Below are positions 25,000-33,315 of a DNA stretch of 37,137 nucleotides, piece after piece. Both the position numbers and the translations under genes were made by a program. This stretch comes from Chitinophagales bacterium (GTDB taxonomy: Bacteria > Bacteroidota > Bacteroidia > Chitinophagales > JABDMM01): NCBI GenBank assembly GCA_013001465.1, contig JABDMM010000031.1:1-37137 (forward strand), read 5' to 3'. The stretch's first letter is position 1. The number at the start of each line of letters is the position of its first letter. The notes under the pieces are model-generated. The model was not told the origin of the DNA, did not search any database, and worked only from the letters and a program-made list of their open reading frames with translations.

Positions 25000-25844
25000 G
25001 TTTATTCAGCACCATATATAACGGCCTCCGCCTAAGTCTCAGATTTAAGTTCGTTGCCTTTTTTATTCTGATGCTACAGTCATTCCTCTCCCTGCTTGTT
25101 GGTCTTCTTGCCTACTATTATGTGACCGATTCGATCGGGAGTAGCACCGCCATTCTTAAAATTCTGGATGGTTATGATCATGATGTCTTTCAGGATCTCT
25201 TACTGTATGAAGGAACCGGTTGGACAATGATCAAATCATTTATGGTTGCTGTTTCCATAATCTATCTGATCATCGGTCCGTTCATTTCCGGTGGATTGCT
25301 ATACTCATTTAATGAAGGCCATGACAAATGGTCGGTTTTCTGGCATGGTGGAAGTGTCTATTATGCATCTATGTTAAAGATCAATCTCATTCAATTTTTC
25401 GGCGTCGGTATTTTGTTAGGCTTCCTTTCCTGGCTGGGTGCGAAGATCACAAACTACGGTATGGAAAATTTTCTTTCTGAAGTTCCTATACTTATCATTC
25501 TAGGCGGACTCATCACCCTGTTTGTCATGATCACCATTTTTATCGTTTCGGTTTCAGTGACGGCCAAGTGGGTCATTATAACACAAGATCACAAAGCCTG
25601 GAAATCTTTTCGTTCCAGTCTTCATAGTGTTAGTCGGAAACTACCCTACTTTTTGATCTTAGGTTTAAGCTTCATCATATTATCCTTGATCTACCTCTTC
25701 ATTACCAATTTCATTATCAATTTTTTGCAAGAGTCAACGTTGCCACTTATTCTATTGGCGGTGCTGCTTCAAGTATGCTTTATATATGGGCGAGGTTTCA
25801 TAAGGAATGGATACTATGCAGCGATATTGAAGCTTAAGTCTTAA
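24996..25844 (+). CDS. integral membrane protein, function unknown
   Basis: A 282-residue protein with about six hydrophobic segments (around residues 18-42, 70-95, 123-147, 160-184, 214-238 and 246-265), so it sits in the inner membrane. No family motif is recognised. Its ATG overlaps the TGA of the M1 peptidase gene by four bases, which indicates translational coupling. It may hold, regulate or export a partner of the peptidase, but that is only positional inference. Confidence 0.75.
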   Translation: MSLFSTIYNGLRLSLRFKFVAFFILMLQSFLSLLVGLLAYYYVTDSIGSSTAILKILDGYDHDVFQDLLLYEGTGWTMIKSFMVAVSIIYLIIGPFISGGLLYSFNEGHDKWSVFWHGGSVYYASMLKINLIQFFGVGILLGFLSWLGAKITNYGMENFLSEVPILIILGGLITLFVMITIFIVSVSVTAKWVIITQDHKAWKSFRSSLHSVSRKLPYFLILGLSFIILSLIYLFITNFIINFLQESTLPLILLAVLLQVCFIYGRGFIRNGYYAAILKLKS

Positions 25845-25888
25845 GGATCTTGTAAATTCTCTTTAACTTCAATCATAAAGAGACCGGA

Positions 25889-26227
25889 ATGAAAATTTAC
25901 CATAATCCACGATGTAGGAAAAGCAGGGAGACCTTGGCTATTATTGAGAAAAAAGGAGTTGATGTTGAAGTGATCGAATATCTTAAAACACCACCTTCAG
26001 TATCTGAATTAACTGCCATAATCAAGAAATTAGGGATTGAAGCAACAGATCTGCTTCGAAAAGGTGAAGCGATATACAAAGAGAAGTTTAAGGCTAAGGA
26101 TCTTAGTGAAAAGGAATGGGTGGAAGTGATGGTCAAACATCCGAAACTGATCGAAAGACCGATCGTTGTTAAAGGAAATAAAGCAGTTCTCGGCAGACCT
26201 CCTGAAAATGTTAAATCTCTATTGTAA
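25889..26227 (+). CDS. ArsC/Spx-like thioredoxin-fold protein (arsenate reductase family)
   Basis: A 112-residue member of the glutaredoxin-dependent ArsC family. The N-terminus KIYHNPRCRKSRETLAIIEKKG carries C9 in NPRCRKSR, the reactive cysteine. YLKTPPSVSEL, DLLRKGE, KHPKLIERPIVV and LGRP are the other ArsC signatures. Classical ArsC uses three arginines around the cysteine to bind arsenate. No arsB or arsR gene is nearby, so this may be a general redox protein rather than a resistance determinant. The stop TAA shares its last base with the ATG of the GNAT gene, so the two are coupled. Confidence 0.9.
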   Translation: MKIYHNPRCRKSRETLAIIEKKGVDVEVIEYLKTPPSVSELTAIIKKLGIEATDLLRKGEAIYKEKFKAKDLSEKEWVEVMVKHPKLIERPIVVKGNKAVLGRPPENVKSLL

Positions 26228-26724
26228 TGGATTTTATTTTAAGAGGATGGCTGGAAGGAGATGCTGAGAGTTTGGCAAAGCATGCCAATAATTTCAAGAT
26301 AGCAAAGAACCTAAGAAATGTATTTCCCCATCCCTATAGTATCGAAGATGCGCATGCCTATATTGCACGATCTCAGAATAAGCCAACAAATAAATTCGCC
26401 ATAGTTATCGAAGGAGAAGCATGCGGTGGTGCAGGAATATTTCAGCAAGATGATGTCTACTGTAAAAATGCAGAACTAGGCTATTGGTTATCTGAACAAT
26501 TTTGGGGAAATGGAGTCATGTCCAAAGTGGTAAAACAGATGGTTCAATATGGATTTAAGACCTTTGATGTTACGCGGATCTTTGCTGTTCCCTATGGCAC
26601 AAATCTAGCTTCACAAAGGGTTTTAGAAAAAGCAGGATTTACTTTAGAGGCGATTTTGGAGAAAACGATCTTCAAGAATGGAGAATTCGAAGATGAACAC
26701 ATATATGCCATCAGAAAAACCTGA
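26227..26724 (+). CDS. GNAT family N-acetyltransferase (RimJ/RimL type)
   Basis: A 165-residue acetyl-CoA-dependent transferase. The RimJ/RimL layout is visible: an N-terminal beta strand, YSIEDAHAYIA, then ELGYWLSEQFWGNGVMSKVVKQMVQYGF as the acetyl-CoA binding motif A, and the closing NLASQRVLEKAGFTLEAILEK. Substrates in this group range from ribosomal proteins to amines and antibiotics, and this one cannot be assigned. It overlaps arsC by one base (TAATG). A gap of 82 nt separates it from the envelope cluster. Confidence 0.9.
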   Translation: MDFILRGWLEGDAESLAKHANNFKIAKNLRNVFPHPYSIEDAHAYIARSQNKPTNKFAIVIEGEACGGAGIFQQDDVYCKNAELGYWLSEQFWGNGVMSKVVKQMVQYGFKTFDVTRIFAVPYGTNLASQRVLEKAGFTLEAILEKTIFKNGEFEDEHIYAIRKT

Positions 26725-26806
26725 TTATCCACTCAAAATTATTGCCTTTTATTCTTGTATTATTAGATTAGAATAGCATTATCTTGCTCGATATAACACA
26801 ATAGAA

Positions 26807-27967
26807 ATGAAAAACGTCTTAACCATTTTATGTATTCTTTTATCTTACGTTGCTTTCGCACAATACGAAGCGGTGGTTTTCGATTATGAAAAATCAACCT
26901 TTAATGAGAACCAACCCCTCCCTTCAGAAAAGAATATGATGTTCAGCGGATCTGTAAGTCCGCAGATCACGCTTATAGATGTCAAGATCTATAAAGGAAG
27001 TTCCGATCATACCGACAAGGTGCCTTTGAGTGAAGCGATCTGGAAACGTCCTTACGGGAATACTTCAACAAACTATTTCCTGCCGATCAATTTTAAACTG
27101 AAGAGCAAGCAGAAATATAACTTCTCGATCAACTACTATCGCGATCTGATCGATATGGAGAGGCAAATGCTGAGAAACAACTTATTTCGACTTCTCGATT
27201 CCTACGTGGATATGACCTTCACCATGAAAAAGAAGAAGATCTCTATTTCGAAGAAGTACAATGTGATCGTGAATGATCTGGATGTAATTGTAGAAGACGG
27301 ACTTAAACTTTACAAGAACCGCAACGAGATGGATTTTGATGGTTTTTCGGATTTCGTGAAAATGAAGCTGAAGTATATCGAAGAACTTAACCTCGAAAAG
27401 TCATCTCGTCTTTTGATGGAAGGTGAGGAAGATAAAAAGAAGATCCTTGCTATGCGGCAGCAACAGATCAAAGAATTGAAAGATCTTCTTCACAATGAAG
27501 TCGATCAATACCTCAGCATGGATTGGATGATCCTGGTCGAGGTAAAAAATATCTATCAGTATCCAACAGAAAAGACCGGGAATATCATCGGCCTAAATGC
27601 AGGATATGCTGCGATCCTTTATGACTTCAATTTCGATGATCTCGATTACGGCTCGTCTCCATATGTAGGTATAAGTATTCCTTTAGGTAACAGAGCCTTC
27701 AAATCATCATTCTTGAGTAACTCCTCTTTTTCTTTTGGTGTGTTTCTCTCTGAGATGGAGAATAATGAAGGTCAGACTGTCACCGGTCCTTTCATCAAAC
27801 GACCATTATACGCCGGACTCGGATACAGAGTATTCAAATTTATTAGAGTAAATGCAGGTGCTACGTTGATAGAGACCGAAAAACCGGGAAACAATAAAGT
27901 AAATGTTAAGCCATTCATTGGAGCAAGTATCGATTTCAATTTCTGGCTTGGAATAGGTGACGATTGA
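26807..27967 (+). CDS. exported protein with predicted C-terminal beta-barrel, unknown family
   Basis: A 386-residue protein with a signal peptide (VLTILCILLSYVAFAQ). Residues about 110-250 are charged and helical (ERQMLRNNLFRLLD, LLMEGEEDKKKILAMRQQQIKELKDLLHNEV). From about residue 260 the sequence has alternating hydrophobic and polar residues with aromatic girdles (IIGLNAGYAAILYDFNF, YVGISIPLG, LYAGLGYRVFKFIRVNAGATLI, KPFIGASIDFNFWLGIG), which looks like a small outer-membrane barrel. No family is recognised. It stops one nucleotide before the start of the long OmpA lipoprotein gene, so it is probably part of the same envelope operon. Confidence 0.7.
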   Translation: MKNVLTILCILLSYVAFAQYEAVVFDYEKSTFNENQPLPSEKNMMFSGSVSPQITLIDVKIYKGSSDHTDKVPLSEAIWKRPYGNTSTNYFLPINFKLKSKQKYNFSINYYRDLIDMERQMLRNNLFRLLDSYVDMTFTMKKKKISISKKYNVIVNDLDVIVEDGLKLYKNRNEMDFDGFSDFVKMKLKYIEELNLEKSSRLLMEGEEDKKKILAMRQQQIKELKDLLHNEVDQYLSMDWMILVEVKNIYQYPTEKTGNIIGLNAGYAAILYDFNFDDLDYGSSPYVGISIPLGNRAFKSSFLSNSSFSFGVFLSEMENNEGQTVTGPFIKRPLYAGLGYRVFKFIRVNAGATLIETEKPGNNKVNVKPFIGASIDFNFWLGIGDD

Positions 27968-27968
27968 T

Positions 27969-30650
27969 ATGAATAAGAAGACAATATCAAAACTTCTTAC
28001 ACTGATAGTTTTATCGGTAACACTATACTCATGCAAAACTCAGTTCACCGGACCGTTACTTTATACGGCACCCCAGGAAACTTTAGCTCAAGAAGATATC
28101 CCCGCTGAAGTACCACCAAGAGATAAGCATTACAGGATCATCGATAGTCTGAATAGAATGGTGGTTCAGCTGAAAACAGGTTCAGAAACTGTAAATAGTA
28201 AGACTGCTGTCCCATTCAAAGTTATTCCTAAATCTTATGAAAACGTTGAATATACACCAGTTGAAAAAAGTGAACTCAGCAGAATACAGGATTCCTTAAA
28301 TGCTAAAATTCTTAAAGAGATAGCGGTTTCAAATAAAGCGCTTATCGATTCCAGCAGGGAACAAAATCGAATTGATTCGATCGCAAAAGTTGGAATTATC
28401 ACTATCGATAATATTCCAGCTGAAGTTGAGCTAGACGATGATCTGGAGAAAACGGAAGTAGTTCCTCTAGATACCGTTATGAAAGCAATTGGCACGTCCG
28501 TTGAATCTGTAAAGGCAGATCAGGACAAGGATATCGCTGAAAACACCTATCCATCCGAAGACATTCCGGCTCCATCTGAAGACATTCTGACTCCATCTGA
28601 CAAAGTTCAAGAAGAGAAAAACAAAAGTGACAAAGGTTCTGGAGAACTTGAGAGTAGTAAAAATGACCTTCAGGACAGTAAAAGTAAATCAGAGCAAACA
28701 TCCGCTGAAACGCAGAAAGGTAGTGAGGTTAAGGAGGAGAGTCAACGTGAAAATGAGGTTAAGCCGGATGAAATAGTAACTCCGACCGATACAACTTCGA
28801 ATGAAGCTGAGGCTGAAAAAGGCAGGATCCAAATAGAGCCTGTAATTGTAGTAGAAACACAAAGATCTGACCAATCTGAGAAAATAGAAGCTGAAACACT
28901 TACAGAAGAAGTCGATTCGCTTGAAGAAGTTGTGGATTCTCTGATTGATTTAGCTGAAATCGAGCCTGAAATCGATTCTGAAGAAAAGGAAGAAATAGAA
29001 CGCGAGCAGTTAGAAATCCTGCAGACGGAAATCGAAGCCGAAGAAGACATTGGCCAAGAGGAAATGGATTCAGTTGAGATAAAAACCGAAGCTTTAAATG
29101 ACCTGGATGAGGGGGAGCAAACACAGCGAAAGGATATGGTAATTCAGCAAGCAGATGAACAGAAAGAGGCGATCGAAGAGCAAGAGATCGATGATCTGAA
29201 TAAAGAGAAAGAAGTATTTCAGCAGGAGAAAGAGTCACTACAGCAAGAAAAAGCAGCTATTCAAAAAGAGAAGGAATCGCTCCAGCGAGAGAAAACAGAA
29301 CTGGAAAAAAAGAAAGCAATAGAGGATGAAGAAAAGATCCAGCAGGAACTCGACAGACTTCAGAAAGAAAGAGAAGAATCTCAATCTGATGAGGTAAAAT
29401 CACAGGAAGAACAGGAGAAGATGGAGAGTGAGCTCGAAAAAATCCGACAGGAGAAGGAACTAGAGCAGCAAGATATGAAGCTAACTAAGGAAGAACAAGA
29501 AAAGATACAACAACAACAAGAACAAATTCGTCAAGAACAGGCAGCAATTCAGGCTGATCAGGAAAGATTACGAGAAGAACAGGACAGACTCCGCCAGGAA
29601 CAAGCTAAAACTGAGGAGCTGTTAAAAGAAAAACAACAACTTGCAGAATCCAATGAGACTGGATCAGCTTCAAAAGAAGAAATAAAGAAAGAGCTCAAAG
29701 AAGAATTGAGACAGGAGTTAAAACAGGAGATCAAGGGTGAACTGAAAGAAGAGCTGGCGAAAGATGCTACCTCAGTTGAAAAGCCTGCAGGTAAGTCTGT
29801 CGATTATGGAAGCGGTATTACATTTTATACTAAAGAGTCAGTTGAGTCAAAGAACGCGATGGACACAAGTCAGGTGTTTCTTAATAAGGTGAGCGTTGAA
29901 GTGAATATCATTTACATTCAACTGGATGGCACCACATTCCTTCTTGACACTACGAATATCTCTTTAGACTCATTGGATATCATGACTATTATTTCCGATG
30001 CCACCAGGGAGAACCCTGCTATACTGGATGAAGATTCTGTGATGATGCTTATAGATTCCAATAATCTCGAACAGATCGAATTTAAATCGTTCGATGGGAG
30101 CGTACTGGAAATCGGGTCTAAACCGGTGGACCAAAAAGTTGAAAAAGTGCGTTACGGAAATATCGATTCAGCGCTTGCTAATGTTCGCTCTTCAAGCGAT
30201 AGCATTACCGCTGTTGATACCATCAGTAATAATCCTATAGAAGTTGATGCAGATGCTAAGATCATCAGTGAGGAGAAAGCACCGCCGATCGAGCCACCCC
30301 CACCACTTATTATCAGCAAAGCTCAGGTTTTTTTCGGTTTCGATAACGCAAACTATCCCAGTATGTACAACTCGGAGCTCGATAAACTAATAGCAGAAAT
30401 GCAAAAGCAACTTGATCTTGTGGTTTATTTAGAAGGATACACCGATATCAAAGGCAGCTTTGAATACAATAAAGCGCTCGCCAATCGCAGATCACAAAGC
30501 GTAGCTGATTACTTTATCGCAAAAGGGGTCGATAAAAGCAGGATCGAAATATTGCCGCTGGAAAGAGAAAAAATCCTTCAGAATTATAGCGACAGCGAAT
30601 GGTATATGAGAAGGGTTGATGTTACGATTAAAACTCCAAAAACCAAATAA
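27969..30650 (+). CDS. OmpA-family lipoprotein with long E/Q/K-rich coiled coil
   Basis: An 893-residue envelope protein. The start ATG at 27969 gives a lipoprotein signal (KLLTLIVLSVTLYSC, Cys at residue 22); the in-frame GTG at 27957 is less likely. Residues about 170-400 are low-complexity and acidic. Residues about 400-610 form a long coiled coil of repeated QEKE, QQEKE and REEQ motifs. About residues 640-770 are a mixed segment. The last 110 residues are an OmpA-like peptidoglycan-binding domain (AQVFFGFDNANYPSMYNSEL, EGYTDIKGSFEYNKALANRRSQSVADYF). The coiled coil is long enough to span much of the periplasm. The gene is separated by one nucleotide from each neighbour in the cluster. Function is unknown. 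Confidence 0.82.
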   Translation: MNKKTISKLLTLIVLSVTLYSCKTQFTGPLLYTAPQETLAQEDIPAEVPPRDKHYRIIDSLNRMVVQLKTGSETVNSKTAVPFKVIPKSYENVEYTPVEKSELSRIQDSLNAKILKEIAVSNKALIDSSREQNRIDSIAKVGIITIDNIPAEVELDDDLEKTEVVPLDTVMKAIGTSVESVKADQDKDIAENTYPSEDIPAPSEDILTPSDKVQEEKNKSDKGSGELESSKNDLQDSKSKSEQTSAETQKGSEVKEESQRENEVKPDEIVTPTDTTSNEAEAEKGRIQIEPVIVVETQRSDQSEKIEAETLTEEVDSLEEVVDSLIDLAEIEPEIDSEEKEEIEREQLEILQTEIEAEEDIGQEEMDSVEIKTEALNDLDEGEQTQRKDMVIQQADEQKEAIEEQEIDDLNKEKEVFQQEKESLQQEKAAIQKEKESLQREKTELEKKKAIEDEEKIQQELDRLQKEREESQSDEVKSQEEQEKMESELEKIRQEKELEQQDMKLTKEEQEKIQQQQEQIRQEQAAIQADQERLREEQDRLRQEQAKTEELLKEKQQLAESNETGSASKEEIKKELKEELRQELKQEIKGELKEELAKDATSVEKPAGKSVDYGSGITFYTKESVESKNAMDTSQVFLNKVSVEVNIIYIQLDGTTFLLDTTNISLDSLDIMTIISDATRENPAILDEDSVMMLIDSNNLEQIEFKSFDGSVLEIGSKPVDQKVEKVRYGNIDSALANVRSSSDSITAVDTISNNPIEVDADAKIISEEKAPPIEPPPPLIISKAQVFFGFDNANYPSMYNSELDKLIAEMQKQLDLVVYLEGYTDIKGSFEYNKALANRRSQSVADYFIAKGVDKSRIEILPLEREKILQNYSDSEWYMRRVDVTIKTPKTK

Positions 30651-30651
30651 A

Positions 30652-31497
30652 ATGAATATCACGAAATTGTTAAGTCTGGTCATGGTAGCGATGCTGCTAT
30701 CCGGCTGTGTTAGCAAGAAGAAATTCGAAGAGTTGAGTGGCGAGAAAGATAGCCTCGGCGCAAGATATGCTCAATTGAAAGCAGATAATCAAAAACTTGA
30801 TGAGCAGTTGAAGCAGTGTAATGGTCTAAGTACACGTCAGGAAAATGATTTAAACAGCTTGAAAGCTAAATATGATCAACTGGAAGCAACATGTGCAAAA
30901 GATGCGACCCGGCTCTCTGAGTTGCAGGTTGCACTCAAACAAAAGGAAATAGCACTAAAAGAAAAAGAAGACCGGATCAATTCGCTGCAGAATATCATTG
31001 CAGAAAAAGATTCTGCCGCCAACAGCCTTGTTAAGAATTTAAGAAAAGCGCTGATCAGCTTCCAGGATGATGAGTTGTCGATCGAGATGAGACAGGGAAT
31101 GGTCTACGTTTCGATCTCTGATAAGCTTTTGTACAAATCGGGTAGTGTTACCATCGAACCCAGAGCAGTAGAGGCATTGGGTAAACTTGCATCGGTGATC
31201 AATAAGCACCAGGATATCGATATCATCGTCGAAGGCCATACCGATAACGTCCCTATCAAAACAGCATGCATGAAGGATAACTGGGATCTAAGTGTTTCAC
31301 GTGCTACAGCTGTAAGCAGGATCTTGATCTGGAAATATGAAGTAGCACCAACTCGCATCACCGCCGCCGGTAAAGGAGAACATCATCCGGTTGCCGAAAA
31401 TGACACACAGGATGGACGTAAATTAAATCGCCGAACAGAGATCATTCTTACACCTAAACTCGACGAATTGTATAACTTGCTTGAAAAGAAAATGTAG
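30652..31497 (+). CDS. OmpA-family lipoprotein, short form
   Basis: A 281-residue OmpA-family lipoprotein. The ATG at 30652 gives a clear signal (ITKLLSLVMVAMLLSGC, Cys 19); the upstream in-frame ATG at 30616 lies inside the previous gene and is rejected. A coiled coil (about residues 25-125) leads to an OmpA-like peptidoglycan-binding domain (SISDKLLYKSGSVTIEPRAVEALGKLASVI, EGHTDNVPI, NWDLSVSRATAVSRIL, GKGEHHPVAENDTQDGRKLNRRTEIILTP). The HTDN and RATAV motifs are the canonical D/R pair for meso-Dap binding. It begins one base after the stop of the long OmpA lipoprotein and ends 21 nt before the MscS-family channel. Confidence 0.93.
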   Translation: MNITKLLSLVMVAMLLSGCVSKKKFEELSGEKDSLGARYAQLKADNQKLDEQLKQCNGLSTRQENDLNSLKAKYDQLEATCAKDATRLSELQVALKQKEIALKEKEDRINSLQNIIAEKDSAANSLVKNLRKALISFQDDELSIEMRQGMVYVSISDKLLYKSGSVTIEPRAVEALGKLASVINKHQDIDIIVEGHTDNVPIKTACMKDNWDLSVSRATAVSRILIWKYEVAPTRITAAGKGEHHPVAENDTQDGRKLNRRTEIILTPKLDELYNLLEKKM

Positions 31498-31518
31498 TAG
31501 ATTAACTTTGCTGCCTCT

Positions 31519-32391
31519 ATGAACAAGATCATCGATTCTATACAGTCATTTGATATCAGCACGATATGGCACAACATATTGATTATTGTTCTTATCATCA
31601 TCGCTGCTATCATACTAAATAAGATCTTGCGTGTGTTTCTTAAGACTTATTTCGAGAATCGATCTATCCTTTTAAATACCGACCCAACTACATATAAATT
31701 TTTGAGAAATGCCGTCAGTGCTATCGTTTTTAGCATTGCTACATTTCTCATTTTTTATTCGATCCCTCAACTTAAAACGCTAGGTCTCACATTGTTTGCC
31801 AGCGCCGGGATCTTTGCTGCCATTCTTGGATTTGCTGCACAGGAAGCTTTTGCCAACATCATTAGCGGGATCTTTATCGTGATCTTCAAACCATTCAAGG
31901 TTGGTGATGTGATCAAGATGCCCAACGATATTTTTGGAACGGTGGAGGATATCAATTTAAGGCATACCACAATAAAGAGTTTCGAAAGCCGAAGATTCAT
32001 TGTGCCTAATTCGACTATGGCATCCGATGTGATCCTGAATTCCAGTATATCTGATGAGAGAACTTGTCAGTTCATCGAATTAGGCATCAGTTACGATTCC
32101 GATATTGATAAAGCCAGAGAGATCCTCACTGATCTAATCGTTTCTCATCCTTTAAACATAGATGCCCGAACGGAAGAAGAAATCCAAAACGGTGCTCCCA
32201 GAGTTCGTTTAAAAGTCATCAATCTAAATGATTTTTCTATCGATCTGCGAGCCTGGGCCTGGGCTAAAGACCATGTCGATGGAATGGAGTTGAGGTTTGA
32301 TATTCTCGAAGGAGCAGCGAAACGCTTTCCGGAAGAAGGTATCGAAATTCCTTTCCCTTACAGGACTATCGTTTATAAGAATGATCTGTAG
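31519..32391 (+). CDS. MscS-family mechanosensitive ion channel
   Basis: A 290-residue small-conductance mechanosensitive channel. Three N-terminal membrane helices are visible (about 17-38, 62-82 and 86-112). The pore-lining TM3 segment is FASAGIFAAILGFAAQEAFANIISGIFIVI, and the conserved FKVGDVIKMPND loop and beta domain follow (VEDINLRHTTIKSFESRRFIVPNSTMASDVILNSS). It opens under membrane tension to release osmolytes during hypo-osmotic shock. It lies 21 nt after the short OmpA lipoprotein, so the four genes from 26807 probably form one transcription unit. The octamer array at 32393 follows directly. Confidence 0.95.
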   Translation: MNKIIDSIQSFDISTIWHNILIIVLIIIAAIILNKILRVFLKTYFENRSILLNTDPTTYKFLRNAVSAIVFSIATFLIFYSIPQLKTLGLTLFASAGIFAAILGFAAQEAFANIISGIFIVIFKPFKVGDVIKMPNDIFGTVEDINLRHTTIKSFESRRFIVPNSTMASDVILNSSISDERTCQFIELGISYDSDIDKAREILTDLIVSHPLNIDARTEEEIQNGAPRVRLKVINLNDFSIDLRAWAWAKDHVDGMELRFDILEGAAKRFPEEGIEIPFPYRTIVYKNDL

Positions 32392-32392
32392 T

Positions 32393-32440
32393 TCATTTGC
32401 TCATGTGCTCATGTGCTCATTTGCTCGTGTGCTCATGAAC
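32393..32440. repeat. octamer tandem array, unit TCATGTGC
   Basis: Six 8-nt units (TCATTTGC, TCATGTGC, TCATGTGC, TCATTTGC, TCGTGTGC, TCATGAAC) fill the 48-nt gap between the convergent MscS-family and transglutaminase-like genes. The period equals that of the arrays at 13828 and 17513, but the unit differs. Confidence 0.8.
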
Positions 32441-33315
32441 TAATCGTTAAGGATATCCAACAGCTGCTTGATCTCCGTTACCTTATCCGGATTGCCGGAG
32501 TCTCCGAACAACTTGATCATATGATGCATTAGGATCTGCATCACTTCTTTATTGGTACAGGGAACAAAGTACTCATCTCTGGCTTTCATCTGCATCTTCT
32601 TGAGATACTCGGTGATCTCATTCCTTGTAAAGATGAAGCCTTTATTGAGCGGATTGATATAGAATAGCACATCTTTCCTCAACAAGTCAGAGTCCTCGAA
32701 ATCCGGATCTGCATACTTGTTAAAGCAGAGGATAAAATGTCTTGGTAGATTAACGCCATAAACCGGGATCTCCATGGCTCCGGCTAGTATAATATAGAGC
32801 ATCCCCAATGAGAGCGGGTTGCCTTTATGGGTTTCGAGTAAATGGTTGATACAATAGTAGCGAGGATCCTGATTATCGGTGATGTTTCCTTTAAAGGACT
32901 TCAGGCTGTACAGTACATGATTGAAAATATTGATCTTCTCGATCGGCGTTAAATTATCTGTAAGTTCTAACCAGATATCTTTCTTGAGGTCATCGATCTT
33001 CTCTTCGATCTCAGTAATATTCAGATCGGGGAACTGGAACCTTGAGATCAACAGCCATCCTCTAAGCAGGTCTTCCCCACCCTGATCTTTCCATTCCTGG
33101 AAATCGGCTTTAAGAACATTGAACTGTATGAAATGGATGAGTTCCTCGATCCTTTCATTCATCGTGGGATTGAAAGTCTCGCTCCATGCGGTTTCTAACT
33201 CAGGAATAATATCAGGTCCGAATGAAACCAGCTTGTCGAAAACATGCTGGTAGACCTCTTTATCGGAATCGTCTAACAACGATATCAGTGCATTTATTTG
33301 ATTATCCTCTTGCAT
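32440..33315 (-). CDS. transglutaminase-like/SirB1-type protein
   Basis: A 291-residue cytoplasmic protein of the SirB1-type transglutaminase-like superfamily (Transglut_core2). The core motif is ETHKGNPLSLGMLYIILAGAMEIPVYGVNLPRHFILCF; the usual catalytic cysteine position appears replaced, so an enzymatic role is doubtful. Helical N-terminal residues (about 5-120) precede it. The start is the ATG at 33315-33313, sharing one base with the topA stop (TAATG). A longer frame upstream would run inside topA and is rejected. Coupling to topA is positional; no functional link is known. Confidence 0.8.
   Translation of the reverse strand: MQEDNQINALISLLDDSDKEVYQHVFDKLVSFGPDIIPELETAWSETFNPTMNERIEELIHFIQFNVLKADFQEWKDQGGEDLLRGWLLISRFQFPDLNITEIEEKIDDLKKDIWLELTDNLTPIEKINIFNHVLYSLKSFKGNITDNQDPRYYCINHLLETHKGNPLSLGMLYIILAGAMEIPVYGVNLPRHFILCFNKYADPDFEDSDLLRKDVLFYINPLNKGFIFTRNEITEYLKKMQMKARDEYFVPCTNKEVMQILMHHMIKLFGDSGNPDKVTEIKQLLDILND

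Noticed and set aside
25889-26227. Arsenic-resistance operon
   Set aside because: Only the ArsC-like gene is present; no arsR, arsB or acr3 gene is near it.
30616-30651. Upstream ATG for the short OmpA lipoprotein
   Set aside because: It is inside the preceding gene and would put 12 polar residues before a clear lipoprotein signal that starts at 30652.
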